Below are positions 25,573-34,514 of a stretch of DNA of 64,000 nt, in pieces. A program made the translations under genes and the position numbers. Numbering within the stretch: position 1 is the first letter of the stretch; each line of letters starts with the position of its first letter. Origin of the DNA: Halorussus caseinilyticus. Lineage in GTDB: Archaea; Halobacteriota; Halobacteria; Halobacteriales; Haladaptataceae. A model generated the notes under the pieces. That model was given only the letters and a program-made list of their open reading frames with translations. It ran no database searches and was not told where the DNA came from. The stretch lies in NCBI RefSeq assembly GCF_029338395.1, contig NZ_CP119809.1:1984001-2048000 (forward strand), in the 5' to 3' direction.

Positions 25573-27333
25573 ATGAACGCACCCACCGTCGGACTCGTCG
25601 GGTCGGGTCCGGCAATCGACGCGGTGACGGCCGCGCTCGCCGACGTGCGGGCCGAGACCGTCGAGTGTGACCCCCGGCGAGTCGGGACCGCCGACTTCGC
25701 CGTGGTCGCGGGCGGGACGGACGCCGACGCCTTCGGCGAGGCGTCCCGGGCGGCGCGCGAGACCGGAACGCCGTGGCTGGCGGTCGAACTCGGCGGCGCG
25801 GGCGGCCACGCGATACCCGACGTGGACGCCGCCGTCTCGGGGTTCGCACCGGGGACCGCCTGCTGGGAGTGTCTCCGGACGCGAGTCGCGGCGAATCTGG
25901 ACGACGAGGGCGGCGACGCCGGTGGGGACGACGCCGAAATCGACTCGGCGAGCGCGCGCTTCGCGGGCGCGCTCGCCGGGCGCGAGGCCGCGACCCTACT
26001 CTCTGGCGGCGAATCGGCGGTCCTCGGGGGCGTCGTGGAGGTACCACACGCCGAGCGCACCCTGCTTCCGGTGCCGGGGTGCGCGGTCTGCGGCGAATCC
26101 GGACCGAGCGCGCAGGGCGGCCCGGCGATAGACCGCGAGTACGCCGACACCGACTTGGAGAGCGCGCTCTCGCGGGCCGAGCAGTCCGTGGACGAGCGAG
26201 TGGGCGTCGTCTCGACCATCGGCGAAGCCGAGTCGTTCCCCGCGCCGTACTACCTCGCCGAACTCGCCGACACTTCCGAGTTCAGCGACGCGCAGGCCGC
26301 AGAACAGGCCGCCGGAGTCGCCCACGACTGGAACGAGGCGCTGATGAAGGCGCTGGGCGAGGCGCTCGAACGCTACGCCGCGGGGGTCTACCGCGTCGGG
26401 GAGTTCGAGACGGCGCGCGCGGCCGACCTCGGTTCCGCGGTCGAACCGGCGGCGTTCGTCCGGCCCGAGGGGTGGGCCGACCCCTCGCCCGACGACGAAG
26501 TGGCGTGGCGCGACGGGCAGGACCTACGGACCGGCGAGTCGGTCTCGCTCCCGGCAGAGTTCGTCCACTTCCCGCCGCCGGAGGTCCGGTACAAGCCGTC
26601 CATCACGACCGGTCTCGGTCTCGGGAGTTCGACCGTCGAAGCCCTGCTGTCGGGTCTCTACGAGGTAATCGAGCGCGACGCCACCATGCTCGCGTGGTAC
26701 TCGACTTTCGAACCCCTCGGACTGTCGGTCGAGAGCGAGCGGTTCGAGACGCTCAGGTCGCGCGCACGCGCGGAAAACCTCGACGTGACGCCGTTGTTGG
26801 TCACGCAGGACGTGGACGTGCCCGTGGTCGCCGTGGCAGTGCATCGAGACGGCGAGTGGCCCCGGTTCGCGGTCGGGTCCGACGCCGACCTGAACCCCGA
26901 CGCCGCGGCGGTCTCCGCGCTGGCGGAAGCCCTCCAGAACTGGATGGAACTCCGGTCGATGGGCGAGGACGACGCCGCCGACGCCGACGGCGCAATCGGG
27001 CGGTACGCCGACTTCCCCGAGACGGCACGGGAGTTCGTGACCGCAGAGACGGCGGTCCCCACCGCGAGCGTCGGCCCGGCCGACCCGCCGACCGGCGGGA
27101 CCGAACTCGACGCCGTTCTCGCCCGACTCGCGGACGCCGACCTCCCGGCCTACGCCGCGCGCCTGACGACCCGCGACGTGGACCAGTTGGGGTTCGAGGC
27201 GGTCCGCGCGCTGGTGCCCGCGGCCCAACCGCTTTTCACCGGCGAGGCGTTCTTCGGCGAACGCGCCCGCGAGGTGCCCGCCGAGTTGGGTTTCGAGTTC
27301 CGGCCCGACCGCGACCACCACCCGTATCCGTGA
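25573..27333 (+). CDS. YcaO cyclodehydratase with fused N-terminal zinc/E1-like domain
   Basis: A 586-residue protein of the azoline-forming YcaO type, which uses ATP to activate a peptide amide and cyclise Cys/Ser/Thr. Residues 1-175 are a reduced E1-like/ocin-type partner with two zinc Cys pairs, CWEC (97, 100) and CAVC (170, 173). Residues about 210-586 are YcaO: EALMKALGEALERYAAG, GLGLGSSTVEALLSGLYEVIERDA split by family positions, and ALAEALQNWMELRS form the ATP/Mg site. The C-terminus ends HHPYP, recalling the Pro-rich end of peptide-modifying members. No short Cys/Ser-rich precursor gene or SagB-type dehydrogenase is visible nearby. The next gene is a membrane protein 81 bp downstream. 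Confidence 0.88.
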   Translation: MNAPTVGLVGSGPAIDAVTAALADVRAETVECDPRRVGTADFAVVAGGTDADAFGEASRAARETGTPWLAVELGGAGGHAIPDVDAAVSGFAPGTACWECLRTRVAANLDDEGGDAGGDDAEIDSASARFAGALAGREAATLLSGGESAVLGGVVEVPHAERTLLPVPGCAVCGESGPSAQGGPAIDREYADTDLESALSRAEQSVDERVGVVSTIGEAESFPAPYYLAELADTSEFSDAQAAEQAAGVAHDWNEALMKALGEALERYAAGVYRVGEFETARAADLGSAVEPAAFVRPEGWADPSPDDEVAWRDGQDLRTGESVSLPAEFVHFPPPEVRYKPSITTGLGLGSSTVEALLSGLYEVIERDATMLAWYSTFEPLGLSVESERFETLRSRARAENLDVTPLLVTQDVDVPVVAVAVHRDGEWPRFAVGSDADLNPDAAAVSALAEALQNWMELRSMGEDDAADADGAIGRYADFPETAREFVTAETAVPTASVGPADPPTGGTELDAVLARLADADLPAYAARLTTRDVDQLGFEAVRALVPAAQPLFTGEAFFGERAREVPAELGFEFRPDRDHHPYP

Positions 27334-27414
27334 GGGCTTGACGACCGCTCGCGCTCCCGGCAGTCCGGCGGGGAATCGCAACCCACTACAGGGGTCGACG
27401 GACTACGAGCGGGC

Positions 27415-28365
27415 GTGTACGCGCCGACTCGTCTCGCTGGCTACGTCGTCCTGTCGCTAACCCCGGTCGCGTTGCTCGCCCGCGCGCTGTTCGCCGGGAG
27501 CGCCTCGACCGCCACGGTCGGTCTCGAAGGCGGGTTGGTCCTCGCGGGCGGCGTCGCGGTGGCGGCCGAGCGCGACCGCGCGCTCGGGACGCCGGACGCG
27601 CCCGAACTCGGCCGCGGGGAGATTATCGACGCGCTCTCGGTGGTCGCCGCGGCGGTCCTCACCTACGTTCTGAGCGTCCGGTTCGGTCTCGGTCCGGTGG
27701 TCGCCTCCGCGCTCGTCGGACTGGCCGCGGGCGCGTTCGCCGCCGAAATCGCGGTTCCCGCCTACTGCGGGTCGTTCGTGGGCATGGCCTCGCCTGACCT
27801 CTTTCCCTCGGTCGGCTACCTCGCCGTAGCGGGCCTGCTCGCCGGTCTCGCGTTCGTCGCCGCCGAACGCGCGTTCGACGGCTTCGGCGGAAAACTCGGC
27901 ACGCTCGCGCTGTTCGGGTGCGCGGCGACGGCCGTCCTGACCGGCGCGGACTACGCCGCCGCGAGCGCGCTCGCGTGGACGCAGGCCGGTCTCGTCGTCC
28001 CCGTCTCGGTCGCGGGTGCGGTCGCCACTGCGGTCCTGAGCGTCCGCCTCGGACTGGGCGCGGTGGTCGGCTCTGCGGTCGTGGGTCTCGTCGCCGGACT
28101 CCCTGCGCTCGCGCTCGGGTCCGGCGGGACGCTGGCCGCGGCCGCGTTCTGCGCGTCGTTCGTCGGGATGTCCTCGACCGACCGACTCGGCGGCGCGGGC
28201 CGGGTCGCGCTCGCCGGGGCGGTGTGCGGACTGGTCTTCGTCACCGTCGCCGCGGCGTTCTCGGGCGCGGGCGGGAAACTCGGGACCACGGCGTTCGTCT
28301 CGTGTGTCACCGTCGCCGGGGCGGAGCGACTGCTCGGAACCGGACGCGCGTTCCCGGACAACTAA
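27415..28365 (+). CDS. polytopic membrane protein next to YcaO
   Basis: A 316-residue protein with about nine or ten hydrophobic spans. An internal repeat is visible: AYCGSFVGMASPDLFPSVGY near residue 118 and AFCASFVGMSSTDRLGGAG near 242, each followed by FVAAERAFDGFGGKLGTLAL or FVTVAAAFSGAGGKLGTTAF. This suggests two homologous halves. The GTG at 27415 is the first plausible start. Same strand and short spacing suggest co-transcription with the YcaO gene. It may be a transporter for the product or an unrelated permease; no family is recognised. Confidence 0.75.
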   Translation: MYAPTRLAGYVVLSLTPVALLARALFAGSASTATVGLEGGLVLAGGVAVAAERDRALGTPDAPELGRGEIIDALSVVAAAVLTYVLSVRFGLGPVVASALVGLAAGAFAAEIAVPAYCGSFVGMASPDLFPSVGYLAVAGLLAGLAFVAAERAFDGFGGKLGTLALFGCAATAVLTGADYAAASALAWTQAGLVVPVSVAGAVATAVLSVRLGLGAVVGSAVVGLVAGLPALALGSGGTLAAAAFCASFVGMSSTDRLGGAGRVALAGAVCGLVFVTVAAAFSGAGGKLGTTAFVSCVTVAGAERLLGTGRAFPDN

Positions 28366-28605
28366 TTCGTTCCCTTGGAAAGTTTTCTCTTTTCTTCCCA
28401 TATCTATACATTTCTAAAAGACGTGCTTAGGTGGTCGGAAGCGGAGGGGCCGGACCACCGTCGGGTGGATAAAAGGGCCGCCCGCTCGCGGACGGTTCCG
28501 ACGCCGAGGACGACTCACGACTCCGAATCCACGACGCGAACGGCTCGACTAGAGTCGGAATTCGTTATTGAGTAAACGAGGGTTTTATATCGAACGGAGG
28601 TATAC
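28366..28605. other. gap with AT-rich terminator and GGATAAAAGGG repeat
   Basis: AT-rich 28375-28425 probably terminates the YcaO operon. A GGATAAAAGGGCCG repeat copy follows at 28465. A TTTTATA box at 28583-28589 serves the zinc-finger gene. Confidence 0.5.
28463..28535 (+). repeat. GGATAAAAGGG-type repeat, partial copy
   Basis: GGGTGGATAAAAGGGCCGCC then CGCTCGCG, as in the copies at 13820, 59914 and 60812. The closing block AGCGACC...GGGGCTTC is not found, so this copy is probably truncated. Confidence 0.55.
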
Positions 28606-28650
28606 GTGCTAACGTATGACACCATTTCTGAGAGGCAACTATCGGGGGGG

Positions 28651-28830
28651 ATGCCCGTGACTTCGGAGTTCGAACTCGACTGCGCGACCTGCGGGTCGTC
28701 GCTGACGCGCCGGAAGGTGGCCGCGGACCGGTTCGGGGTCGGTTCGCTCGACTCGGTGGAAGTGGCGGAGTGTCCCAACTGCGGCGGCCGGTACTTCCCG
28801 GAGACGACGCTGGAGCGACTTCGGAGTTAG
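28651..28830 (+). CDS. small zinc-finger protein
   Basis: A 59-residue protein with two Cys pairs, CATCGSS near residue 10 and CPNCGGRY near 42, a treble-clef-like or zinc-ribbon micro-protein of the kind abundant in haloarchaea. It may bind nucleic acid or a protein. Two starts compete: a GTG at 28606 close to the TATA box, and the ATG at 28651 preceded directly by a G-run (28644-28650). I prefer the ATG, since the extra 15 residues add no conserved feature. Confidence 0.75.
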   Translation: MPVTSEFELDCATCGSSLTRRKVAADRFGVGSLDSVEVAECPNCGGRYFPETTLERLRS

Positions 28831-28870
28831 CGCGGAGAGCGAGGGCGCGAGGATGACGAGACGGACGGTC

Positions 28871-29998
28871 TCAGATGCCGAACGTCGCCCGGAGCATGTC
28901 CCGCGTGCCGGGACCGAGACCCACCGCGACGATGGCGACGAGCAACAGGATGGCGTAGCGGGGACTCTCCTCGAAGATTCCCTCGTCGAACACCCAGACG
29001 ACGAACACCGCCGCGACGATTTTCACGACGAGGAAGGGCCACGCCGTCCCGATGAGGTTCACGACGGGTTCGGGGAACTGCTCGCCGACGCCGATGAGCG
29101 CGCGGTTGACCGGGTGTTTGGGCACGAGGTCCGCGGGCAGGCCCAGTTCCTTCGCCCAGTCGATGCCGACGACGTTGGCCACGCCGTCCACCGCGTGTGC
29201 CCACAGAACGACCAGACCCATCTGGCCGGTTCCGCGGTTGATTTCGGGCTTGTATCGCTCGATACCCTGCCACGTCAGCCACGTCACCACCGTCGCACCG
29301 GCGAGGACGATGATGGAGATTTGGGGGTGGAAGTCAACGTAGTCGGTAGTGAACGCCAGCAGTCCGAGATAGCCTACCGTCGCGGCGAGGAGGACCGTGC
29401 CGATACCCGCCAGTGGGAACTCGTAGTCGTCCACGACGCCCGATTTCCGGAGCGAGACGCTCCCGAGGAGGGCCGCCAGCGTGATGGCGAACATCGTGAA
29501 GTAGATGACCGGACTGATGATGAGGGTGTTCCACGGGTAGGTGATGGCGGCGTCGGCCGCCGACAGTCCGTCGAAGGCGTCTTCGACCACGCGGAGCGCT
29601 CCCCCGAACAGCATGTAGGGGAACAGCGCGTAGAACAGTCCCCGGTCCTGCCCGACGCCGAGTCGCCGGAGCATGAAGACGACGCCCAACAGCGCGAGCA
29701 ACATCGTGAGCGCGTAACCGACTTCCGAGACCAGCGTGTAGCCGGGGTACGCGACCGGTTCGGCCGCGGTCTGACACGCCGCCGACTCGTAGAGGAACGT
29801 CACCGTCCCGTCGGCGTAGGCCGCACACTGGGCGCTCTTGGCGTCGGCGACGACCGGTCCCCAGAAGTAGTGCCAGACGAATCCGTAGTAGACGCGCTCC
29901 GGGAAGACGAGCGCACCGCCGACCAGCGCGGCTAATAACGCCGCGACTGCGCCACCCCAGAGTTGTTCGGTGTCCATCCGCTCGGTTGCGGTACCCAT
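28871..29998 (-). CDS. DUF63 family membrane protein
   Basis: A 375-residue integral membrane protein of the archaeal DUF63 family. The typical opening has FPERVYYGFVWHYFWGPVVA near residue 26 and YPGYTLVSEVGYALTMLLAL near 75. Later come ALFPYMLFGGALRVVEDA near 115, WAHAVDGVANVVGIDW near 265 and HPVNRALI near 292. The acidic and His residues inside membrane stretches hint at an enzyme or ion site, but no function is established. The ATG at 29998 is chosen; the extension upstream is compositionally unlike coding sequence. Confidence 0.87.
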   Translation of the reverse strand: MGTATERMDTEQLWGGAVAALLAALVGGALVFPERVYYGFVWHYFWGPVVADAKSAQCAAYADGTVTFLYESAACQTAAEPVAYPGYTLVSEVGYALTMLLALLGVVFMLRRLGVGQDRGLFYALFPYMLFGGALRVVEDAFDGLSAADAAITYPWNTLIISPVIYFTMFAITLAALLGSVSLRKSGVVDDYEFPLAGIGTVLLAATVGYLGLLAFTTDYVDFHPQISIIVLAGATVVTWLTWQGIERYKPEINRGTGQMGLVVLWAHAVDGVANVVGIDWAKELGLPADLVPKHPVNRALIGVGEQFPEPVVNLIGTAWPFLVVKIVAAVFVVWVFDEGIFEESPRYAILLLVAIVAVGLGPGTRDMLRATFGI

Positions 29999-30151
29999 GT
30001 TTCCCAAGGTGTAACGCGGCCGTTTTACGGTTCCGGTCTCGGCCGTGTCGTCGGCAGTCGCTCGCGCCGCGTCGTCGGGCGGACCGCAGTCGGCACTGGC
30101 CACTCCGGTCGCTTCGAGTAAACGACCCGGGTCGCCGTCCGTGCGACCGCG

Positions 30152-30616
30152 TTAGATTTCGCTCTCGTCTATCGGGAGTTCTTCGGTCTCGTAGGGTGTG
30201 CCGAGGATGACCATCGTCTGGGAACGGGCGAACCCGTCCATCTGGGCGACGTTCTCGAACATGAGTTCGCGGAGGCGGTCGGCGTCTTCGGCGTAGACGC
30301 GCATGAGTACGTCCCACGACCCGGTGGTGAGGTGGACTTGCTGTACGCCGGGAATATCTTCGAGTCGGCCGAGCGTGTCTTGCTCTTGTCCTTGTTCGAC
30401 CTGTAGACCCACGATAGCGGAGATTCCGTAGTCGAGAGCTTTCGGATTAACCTTCGCGTGATAGCCTTCGATAACGCCAGCGTCCTCCATTCGGTTCACG
30501 CGGTCGTGAACTGTCGCACTCGACATGTCGATTCGGCGTGCAATTTCACTGAACGGAGTTCTCGCATCTTCCTGCAGTGCTTCCAAGATTGCGCGGTCGG
30601 TATCATCGAGTTCCAT
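30152..30616 (-). CDS. Lrp/AsnC family transcriptional regulator
   Basis: A 154-residue regulator with an N-terminal HTH (MELDDTDRAILEALQEDART, ARRIDMSSATVHDRVNRMEDAG) and a C-terminal RAM/AsnC ligand-binding domain (GISAIVGLQVEQGQEQDT, VQQVHLTTGSWDVLMRVYA). Typical Lrp proteins form octamers and respond to amino acids. An AT-rich GATATTTAG element at about 30645-30653 (minus strand) sits near -30 from the ATG. Its neighbours do not define the regulon. Confidence 0.95.
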   Translation of the reverse strand: MELDDTDRAILEALQEDARTPFSEIARRIDMSSATVHDRVNRMEDAGVIEGYHAKVNPKALDYGISAIVGLQVEQGQEQDTLGRLEDIPGVQQVHLTTGSWDVLMRVYAEDADRLRELMFENVAQMDGFARSQTMVILGTPYETEELPIDESEI

Positions 30617-30709
30617 ATCCTACATCAGATTCTTTCAGACTAAATATCCTTAGAATTCATCTCGCCAGAAGCGGGGTATTTTGTGGTTAGTCAGACAACA
30701 AGTCCCCCG

Positions 30710-31504
30710 TCAGGCGACGTTTTGGAGCGCGGCAACCAGTTCGTCGTGGGCCTCGCCGTTCGAAGCGACGAGGCTCTCGGAGTCGTGTCGCCACGGGTCG
30801 CCGTGGAGGTCGGTCACGGTGCCGCCCGCCTGCCGGACCATGTGGACGCCCGCCACGGTGTCCCACGGGTTGGGGTCCACGTTCGATACCGCGCCTTCGA
30901 GCGACCCGGCGGCGACCATGCCGAGGGTGACCTGCGCCGACCCGAACCGCCGGATGTCGGCGAATCGCTCGACGAGTTCCCGGCACACCGCGGCGTACTC
31001 GTCGCGCCGGTCGAACCCCCACCAGATGGTGGGCGCGACGGTGAACGTCTCGGGGTCGGTCCGCTCGCTGACCGAGACGGGTTCGCCGTCGCGCCGAACC
31101 CCGTCGGGACCCGCGACGAACGTCTCGCCCAGCGCCGGGCAGTCGTTGACCGCCGCGACGGGTTCGCCGTCCCGAACCGCGGCCACGCAAGTCGCCCAGA
31201 CGGGAATCGACCGGACGTAGTTGTTCGTGCCGTCGATGGGGTCGATGACCCACGCCGGTCCCTCGTCGGGGACCTCCTTCAACTCGTCTTCCTCCTCGCC
31301 GACGATGGCGTCCTCGACGTACTCCTCGCGGATGACCTCGATGACCCGACGCTGAGTCTGGCGGTCGGCCTCGGTCACTACGTCGGTCTTCTCTGATTTG
31401 GTCTCGACTTCGATGCCCTGTCTGAAGCTCTCGGCCGCGACTCGACTTCCGGCGCTCGCGGCGCGCTCTGCCACTGCGAGGCGTTCTTCGGCGTCGTCGG
31501 TCAT
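30710..31504 (-). CDS. inositol monophosphatase family phosphatase
   Basis: A 264-residue Mg-dependent phosphatase of the IMPase/archaeal fructose-1,6-bisphosphatase fold. All metal motifs are present: VGEEEDELKE near residue 68, WVIDPIDGTNNY near 85-96 and NPWDTVAGVHMVRQAGG near 210-226. Substrates in this family include inositol phosphate, FBP and PAP; the sequence does not choose among them. The ATG at 31504 gives a normal length. It is transcribed alone. Confidence 0.93.
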   Translation of the reverse strand: MTDDAEERLAVAERAASAGSRVAAESFRQGIEVETKSEKTDVVTEADRQTQRRVIEVIREEYVEDAIVGEEEDELKEVPDEGPAWVIDPIDGTNNYVRSIPVWATCVAAVRDGEPVAAVNDCPALGETFVAGPDGVRRDGEPVSVSERTDPETFTVAPTIWWGFDRRDEYAAVCRELVERFADIRRFGSAQVTLGMVAAGSLEGAVSNVDPNPWDTVAGVHMVRQAGGTVTDLHGDPWRHDSESLVASNGEAHDELVAALQNVA

Positions 31505-31917
31505 ACCGGAAGGTGGTCCGTCGCCCGAAAAGTGTTATCGGTTCGGCGTCTCTGGAAGTCGTCGGCGAAGCCTTCTCTCCGGGCTTGCGCTGGCGTCGCC
31601 TCTACTTTTTGCTAAGAGGGATGAGTAGCGCAGGCCGTCTCGTGAGCGACGCGAACGAGGGCGGCCGAGCAACGCAGTCGGTTGGGGAGAGTGTGGTCCG
31701 CGGTGGCGGTGCGGTAGCGGTCGTGATTGGTTCGAGGAGTCGCTATCTCTGGGTCCATCTCAGTCCCGTCGTTCTCCCTCTTTTTGCCTCTCTCGCAATC
31801 TCACGCCGAATCGGTGTCGGGACGCTCGACGCTCCGTCCGACACCGTAGGAGGTTTATATACCCGCCTCATTAGGAAGAAACGTCAGGCTGAAAGCCCGA
31901 ACGAAACCCGACCGCGT
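31505..31917. other. 413-bp region upstream of tRNA-Leu
   Basis: No gene is supported. It contains a fragment resembling the GTGCGGT-rich repeats (31695-31735, sharing GCGGTGCGGTAGCGG with the 53.2-kb copy) and a strong TATA box AGGTTTATATACC at 31851-31863 for the tRNA. Confidence 0.55.
31851..31863 (+). promoter_or_regulatory. TATA box of tRNA-Leu
   Basis: AGGTTTATATACC, a strong archaeal TATA element. It lies about 60 bp before the mature tRNA, so a start near 31887 and a 5' leader of about 30 nt removed by RNase P are implied. Confidence 0.75.
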
Positions 31918-32002
31918 GCGAGGGTAGCCAAGCCTGGCCAACGGCGGCGGACTCAAGATCCGCTCCCGTAGGGGTCCAAGGGTTCGAATCCCTTCCCTCG
32001 CA
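31918..32002 (+). tRNA. tRNA-Leu (CAA)
   Basis: An 85-nt class II tRNA. The acceptor GCGAGGG (31918-31924) pairs with CCCTCGC (31995-32001), with A73 at 32002. The anticodon arm GCGGA-CTCAAGA-TCCGC gives anticodon CAA, reading UUG. A long variable arm (TCCCGTAGGGG) and the T loop GGTTCGAATC follow. CCA is not encoded. No intron is seen. Confidence 0.97.
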
Positions 32003-32155
32003 CTTGGAGACGAGTGCAAGCAAGACCGCTTCGGAGCGTCTTGCCCTCGCAAACCTCGGCCCACGCGGGCCCTCGCAACACTTCTGACGCGACTGGTTCG
32101 GTAGCGGCGGCCACGCCCACCAAAGCCTAACCTCTGCGCATCGTTCACGTTCGGC

Positions 32156-32416
32156 ATGCACTGGGAGCGACGGCGGGACCTCGAAGGCGGCAAGGAACTC
32201 GGAATCTGGCTACTCGTGGACGACGACGGAGGCGTCGAGCGAGAGTTGTACGTCGAGAGCCACGAGTACCGCGGCGGTGACTTCGACGTGTACACGACCG
32301 CCGACGACGAGTGGACCCACGAAGGCGAGTTCGAGACGAGCGAGGAAGCGTTCGCGCGGGCGCTGGACCTGTTGGACGAGAGGTCGCACCCGCGGGAGAG
32401 CGACGACGGGTCGTGA
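32156..32416 (+). CDS. small acidic haloarchaeal protein, unknown function
   Basis: An 86-residue protein, mostly beta in the first 60 residues (LGIWLLVDDDGGVERELYV, DFDVYTTADDEWTHEGEFE), then a helix (SEEAFARALDLLDERS). Composition and codon phase are those of a real haloarchaeal gene. No named family is assigned. The ATG at 32156 is the only good start. It is convergent with the MATE gene, 24 bp away. Confidence 0.72.
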   Translation: MHWERRRDLEGGKELGIWLLVDDDGGVERELYVESHEYRGGDFDVYTTADDEWTHEGEFETSEEAFARALDLLDERSHPRESDDGS

Positions 32417-32440
32417 CGCGCCGACGAACCTGCGAGCGGG

Positions 32441-33874
32441 TCAGTCGTCCGCGGACGTGGCCTTCGGTTCCCCGCGAACGTCGGCGTCGCGCCACGTCCC
32501 GCGTTTGAACCAGAGGACGGCGACGACGGCACCGACGACGTTCGAGACGAGGAACGCCATCCAGATGCCCTCCGGCCCGAAGCTCTGCGCGCCGACCCAC
32601 GCGACCGGCAGGCGGACGACGCCGAGCATGAAGATGGAGATTGCCGCCGCGACCAGCGTCTTGCCAGCGCCGCGGAACCCGCCGGTGTAGGCTCGCATGA
32701 CTCCGATGAACCCGAAGGAGGGTGCGACCCACCGCAGGAAGTTCGCGCCGATGTCGATGACCTCCGGGTCGTCGGTGAACACTGCGACGACGCCGTGTGC
32801 GCCGAGGAAGATAACGACGCCCATGGCGGCCAAGACGCCGAACATCACCTTCGCGGCGAAGTCGTTGGCGCTGGCCGCACGGTCCGGTTTGTCCGCGCCG
32901 ATGTTCTGGCCCGACATGGTTTCGACGCCGCGGGCCACCGCGATGGCGGGCAGGAAGATGACCGAGAACACTCGAGTTCCGATGCCGAACGCCGCGACCA
33001 CCGTGGTCGGGAACAGGCCGACCACGTACAACAGGAGGTTGACCGACAGCGCGCGGCCGGTCCCCTCGATGGAGGCCGGAATCCCGATTCCCAGCAACTT
33101 CTTGAAGAAGTCGAGGTCGGGCGTCATCTGCGAGAGGTGAATCTGGACGCCGCGGTTCCCCCGGAACATGATTCCGAGACCGACGACCATCGCCATCGCC
33201 CGCGAGAGGACGGTGGCGATTGCCGCACCCTCGATACCCATCGCGGGGAACGGACCCCAACCCATGATGAGGAACGGGTCTACCACGACGTTGAGGACGA
33301 CCGTCCCGAGCATCACCAGCATCGGCGTCACCGTGTCGCCGTACCCCCGCATGAGCGAGATGAACACGAAGAAGCCGAACATGAAGGCGATGCCGAGCGA
33401 GATGACCTGCATGTACGCCTCCGCGCGCCAGAGAACGTCGGGCGAGGCCCCGAGGAACGCGAGGAAGTCCCCGACGAAGGTGTAGCCGACTGCACCCAAC
33501 ACCACCGACGCGAGGAGCGAGAAGGTGACAGTCTGGGACGCCGCGTACTCGGCTTGCTCCTCCTCGTCCGCACCGACGTGTTGAGCGACTAGAATCGACC
33601 CCGCGACGGACAGGCCCATCCCGAGCGAGATGAGCAGGAACACCATCGGAAACGCGAAACTGATGGCCGCCAATGCCTTCGTGCTGTACTGGCCGAGCCA
33701 GAACGTGTCGGCGAGGTTGTAGGCGGTCTGGAGCAGGTTCGTCACGACGATGGGTAGCGAGAGGTAGAACAGCGGCCACCCGATGCCGCCCTCGGTCAAA
33801 TCGAGGTCCGACTGGTCTTTGAACGTGCCGCTCAGTCGCTCGCGGAGCGTCCCGACTTGCTCGCGCAGACTCAC
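32441..33874 (-). CDS. MATE family efflux transporter
   Basis: A 477-residue multidrug/toxin extrusion transporter with 12 spans in two six-helix bundles: IGWPLFYLSLPIVVTNLLQTAYNLADTFWLG by position near residues 31-61, VVVDPFLIMGWGPFPAMGI near 185 and SFGFIGVMRAYTGGFRGAGKT near 380. It probably exports cationic compounds using Na+ or H+. The start is the GTG at 33874, whose GTGA overlaps the TGA of the TetR gene upstream, a translationally coupled operon. The TetR operator controls the pair. Confidence 0.95.
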   Translation of the reverse strand: MSLREQVGTLRERLSGTFKDQSDLDLTEGGIGWPLFYLSLPIVVTNLLQTAYNLADTFWLGQYSTKALAAISFAFPMVFLLISLGMGLSVAGSILVAQHVGADEEEQAEYAASQTVTFSLLASVVLGAVGYTFVGDFLAFLGASPDVLWRAEAYMQVISLGIAFMFGFFVFISLMRGYGDTVTPMLVMLGTVVLNVVVDPFLIMGWGPFPAMGIEGAAIATVLSRAMAMVVGLGIMFRGNRGVQIHLSQMTPDLDFFKKLLGIGIPASIEGTGRALSVNLLLYVVGLFPTTVVAAFGIGTRVFSVIFLPAIAVARGVETMSGQNIGADKPDRAASANDFAAKVMFGVLAAMGVVIFLGAHGVVAVFTDDPEVIDIGANFLRWVAPSFGFIGVMRAYTGGFRGAGKTLVAAAISIFMLGVVRLPVAWVGAQSFGPEGIWMAFLVSNVVGAVVAVLWFKRGTWRDADVRGEPKATSADD

Positions 33875-34488
33875 GCGAATTCGACCTCCCGGTCCACCCC
33901 GTCGGCCAGTAAGTCGCGCTCCACGTAGTCGGCTAGCGCCCGGCGCGCGTGGGCCAGTCCGCTGTCGGTCGAAATCGCGCGGGTGTGAGCGCCGTCGAAG
34001 ACCGTGGCGACGAACTCCGCAGTCGCCTCCGGGTCGGCGTCGGCCCGGAAGACGCCCGACTCCACACCGTCGGCGACGACGGACCGGACGCACTCCCGAA
34101 CGTGGTCGTCGAACTCGGTCAGACGCTCCCGAAACGCCTCGTCGTAGGGTGCTTGGGCTTTGATTTCCAGCATCGCGGTCCGGAAGTCCCGACGGGCCTC
34201 GTCGTCGGAGTCGTCCAACACCTCGTCCACCAGCGCCCCGAATCGGTCTAAGGGGTCGGCGTCGGAATCGGTCTCGAACCGGTCGGCGAACGACTCGAAG
34301 AGGTGGTCCAGAAACGCAAGCAGAAGGTCGTGTTTGGTGTCGTAGTGGTAGTGGAGCGACGACTTGCTCGCCTCGGACCGGTCGGCGATGTCCTGCATCG
34401 TCAACCCGGCGTACCCGCACTCGCAGAGCGCGCAGTAGGTCGCCTCTACGATGTCCTCCGTGGTTTCGTCGGCTTTGCTCGCAGTCAC
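33871..34488 (-). CDS. TetR/AcrR family repressor of the MATE operon
   Basis: A 205-residue repressor. The N-terminal HTH runs through DIVEATYCALCECGYAGLT and MQDIADRSEASKSSLHYHYD near residues 12-52, then a helical ligand domain with EIKAQAPYDEAFRERL. The start is a GTG at 34488 (VTASKADE in sequence). A 14-bp perfect palindrome lies 12-26 bp upstream, between the TATA-like TTTTGA and the start, so autorepression is likely. It is co-transcribed with the MATE exporter. Confidence 0.92.
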   Translation of the reverse strand: MTASKADETTEDIVEATYCALCECGYAGLTMQDIADRSEASKSSLHYHYDTKHDLLLAFLDHLFESFADRFETDSDADPLDRFGALVDEVLDDSDDEARRDFRTAMLEIKAQAPYDEAFRERLTEFDDHVRECVRSVVADGVESGVFRADADPEATAEFVATVFDGAHTRAISTDSGLAHARRALADYVERDLLADGVDREVEFA

Positions 34489-34500
34489 TACGAGAAACTA

Positions 34501-34514
34501 ACTGACCGGTCAGT
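34501..34514. promoter_or_regulatory. TetR-type operator
   Basis: ACTGACCGGTCAGT is a perfect 14-bp palindrome with the TGACCGGTCA core common to TetR/AcrR operators. It overlaps the region between the TTTTGA box (34515-34520) and the GTG start at 34488 of the tetR-MATE operon, so binding would block transcription initiation. Confidence 0.8.

Noticed and set aside
25573..28365. Complete azole/thiazole peptide biosynthesis cluster
   Set aside because: Only the YcaO fusion is present; dehydrogenase, peptidase, transporter ATPase and precursor are not seen.
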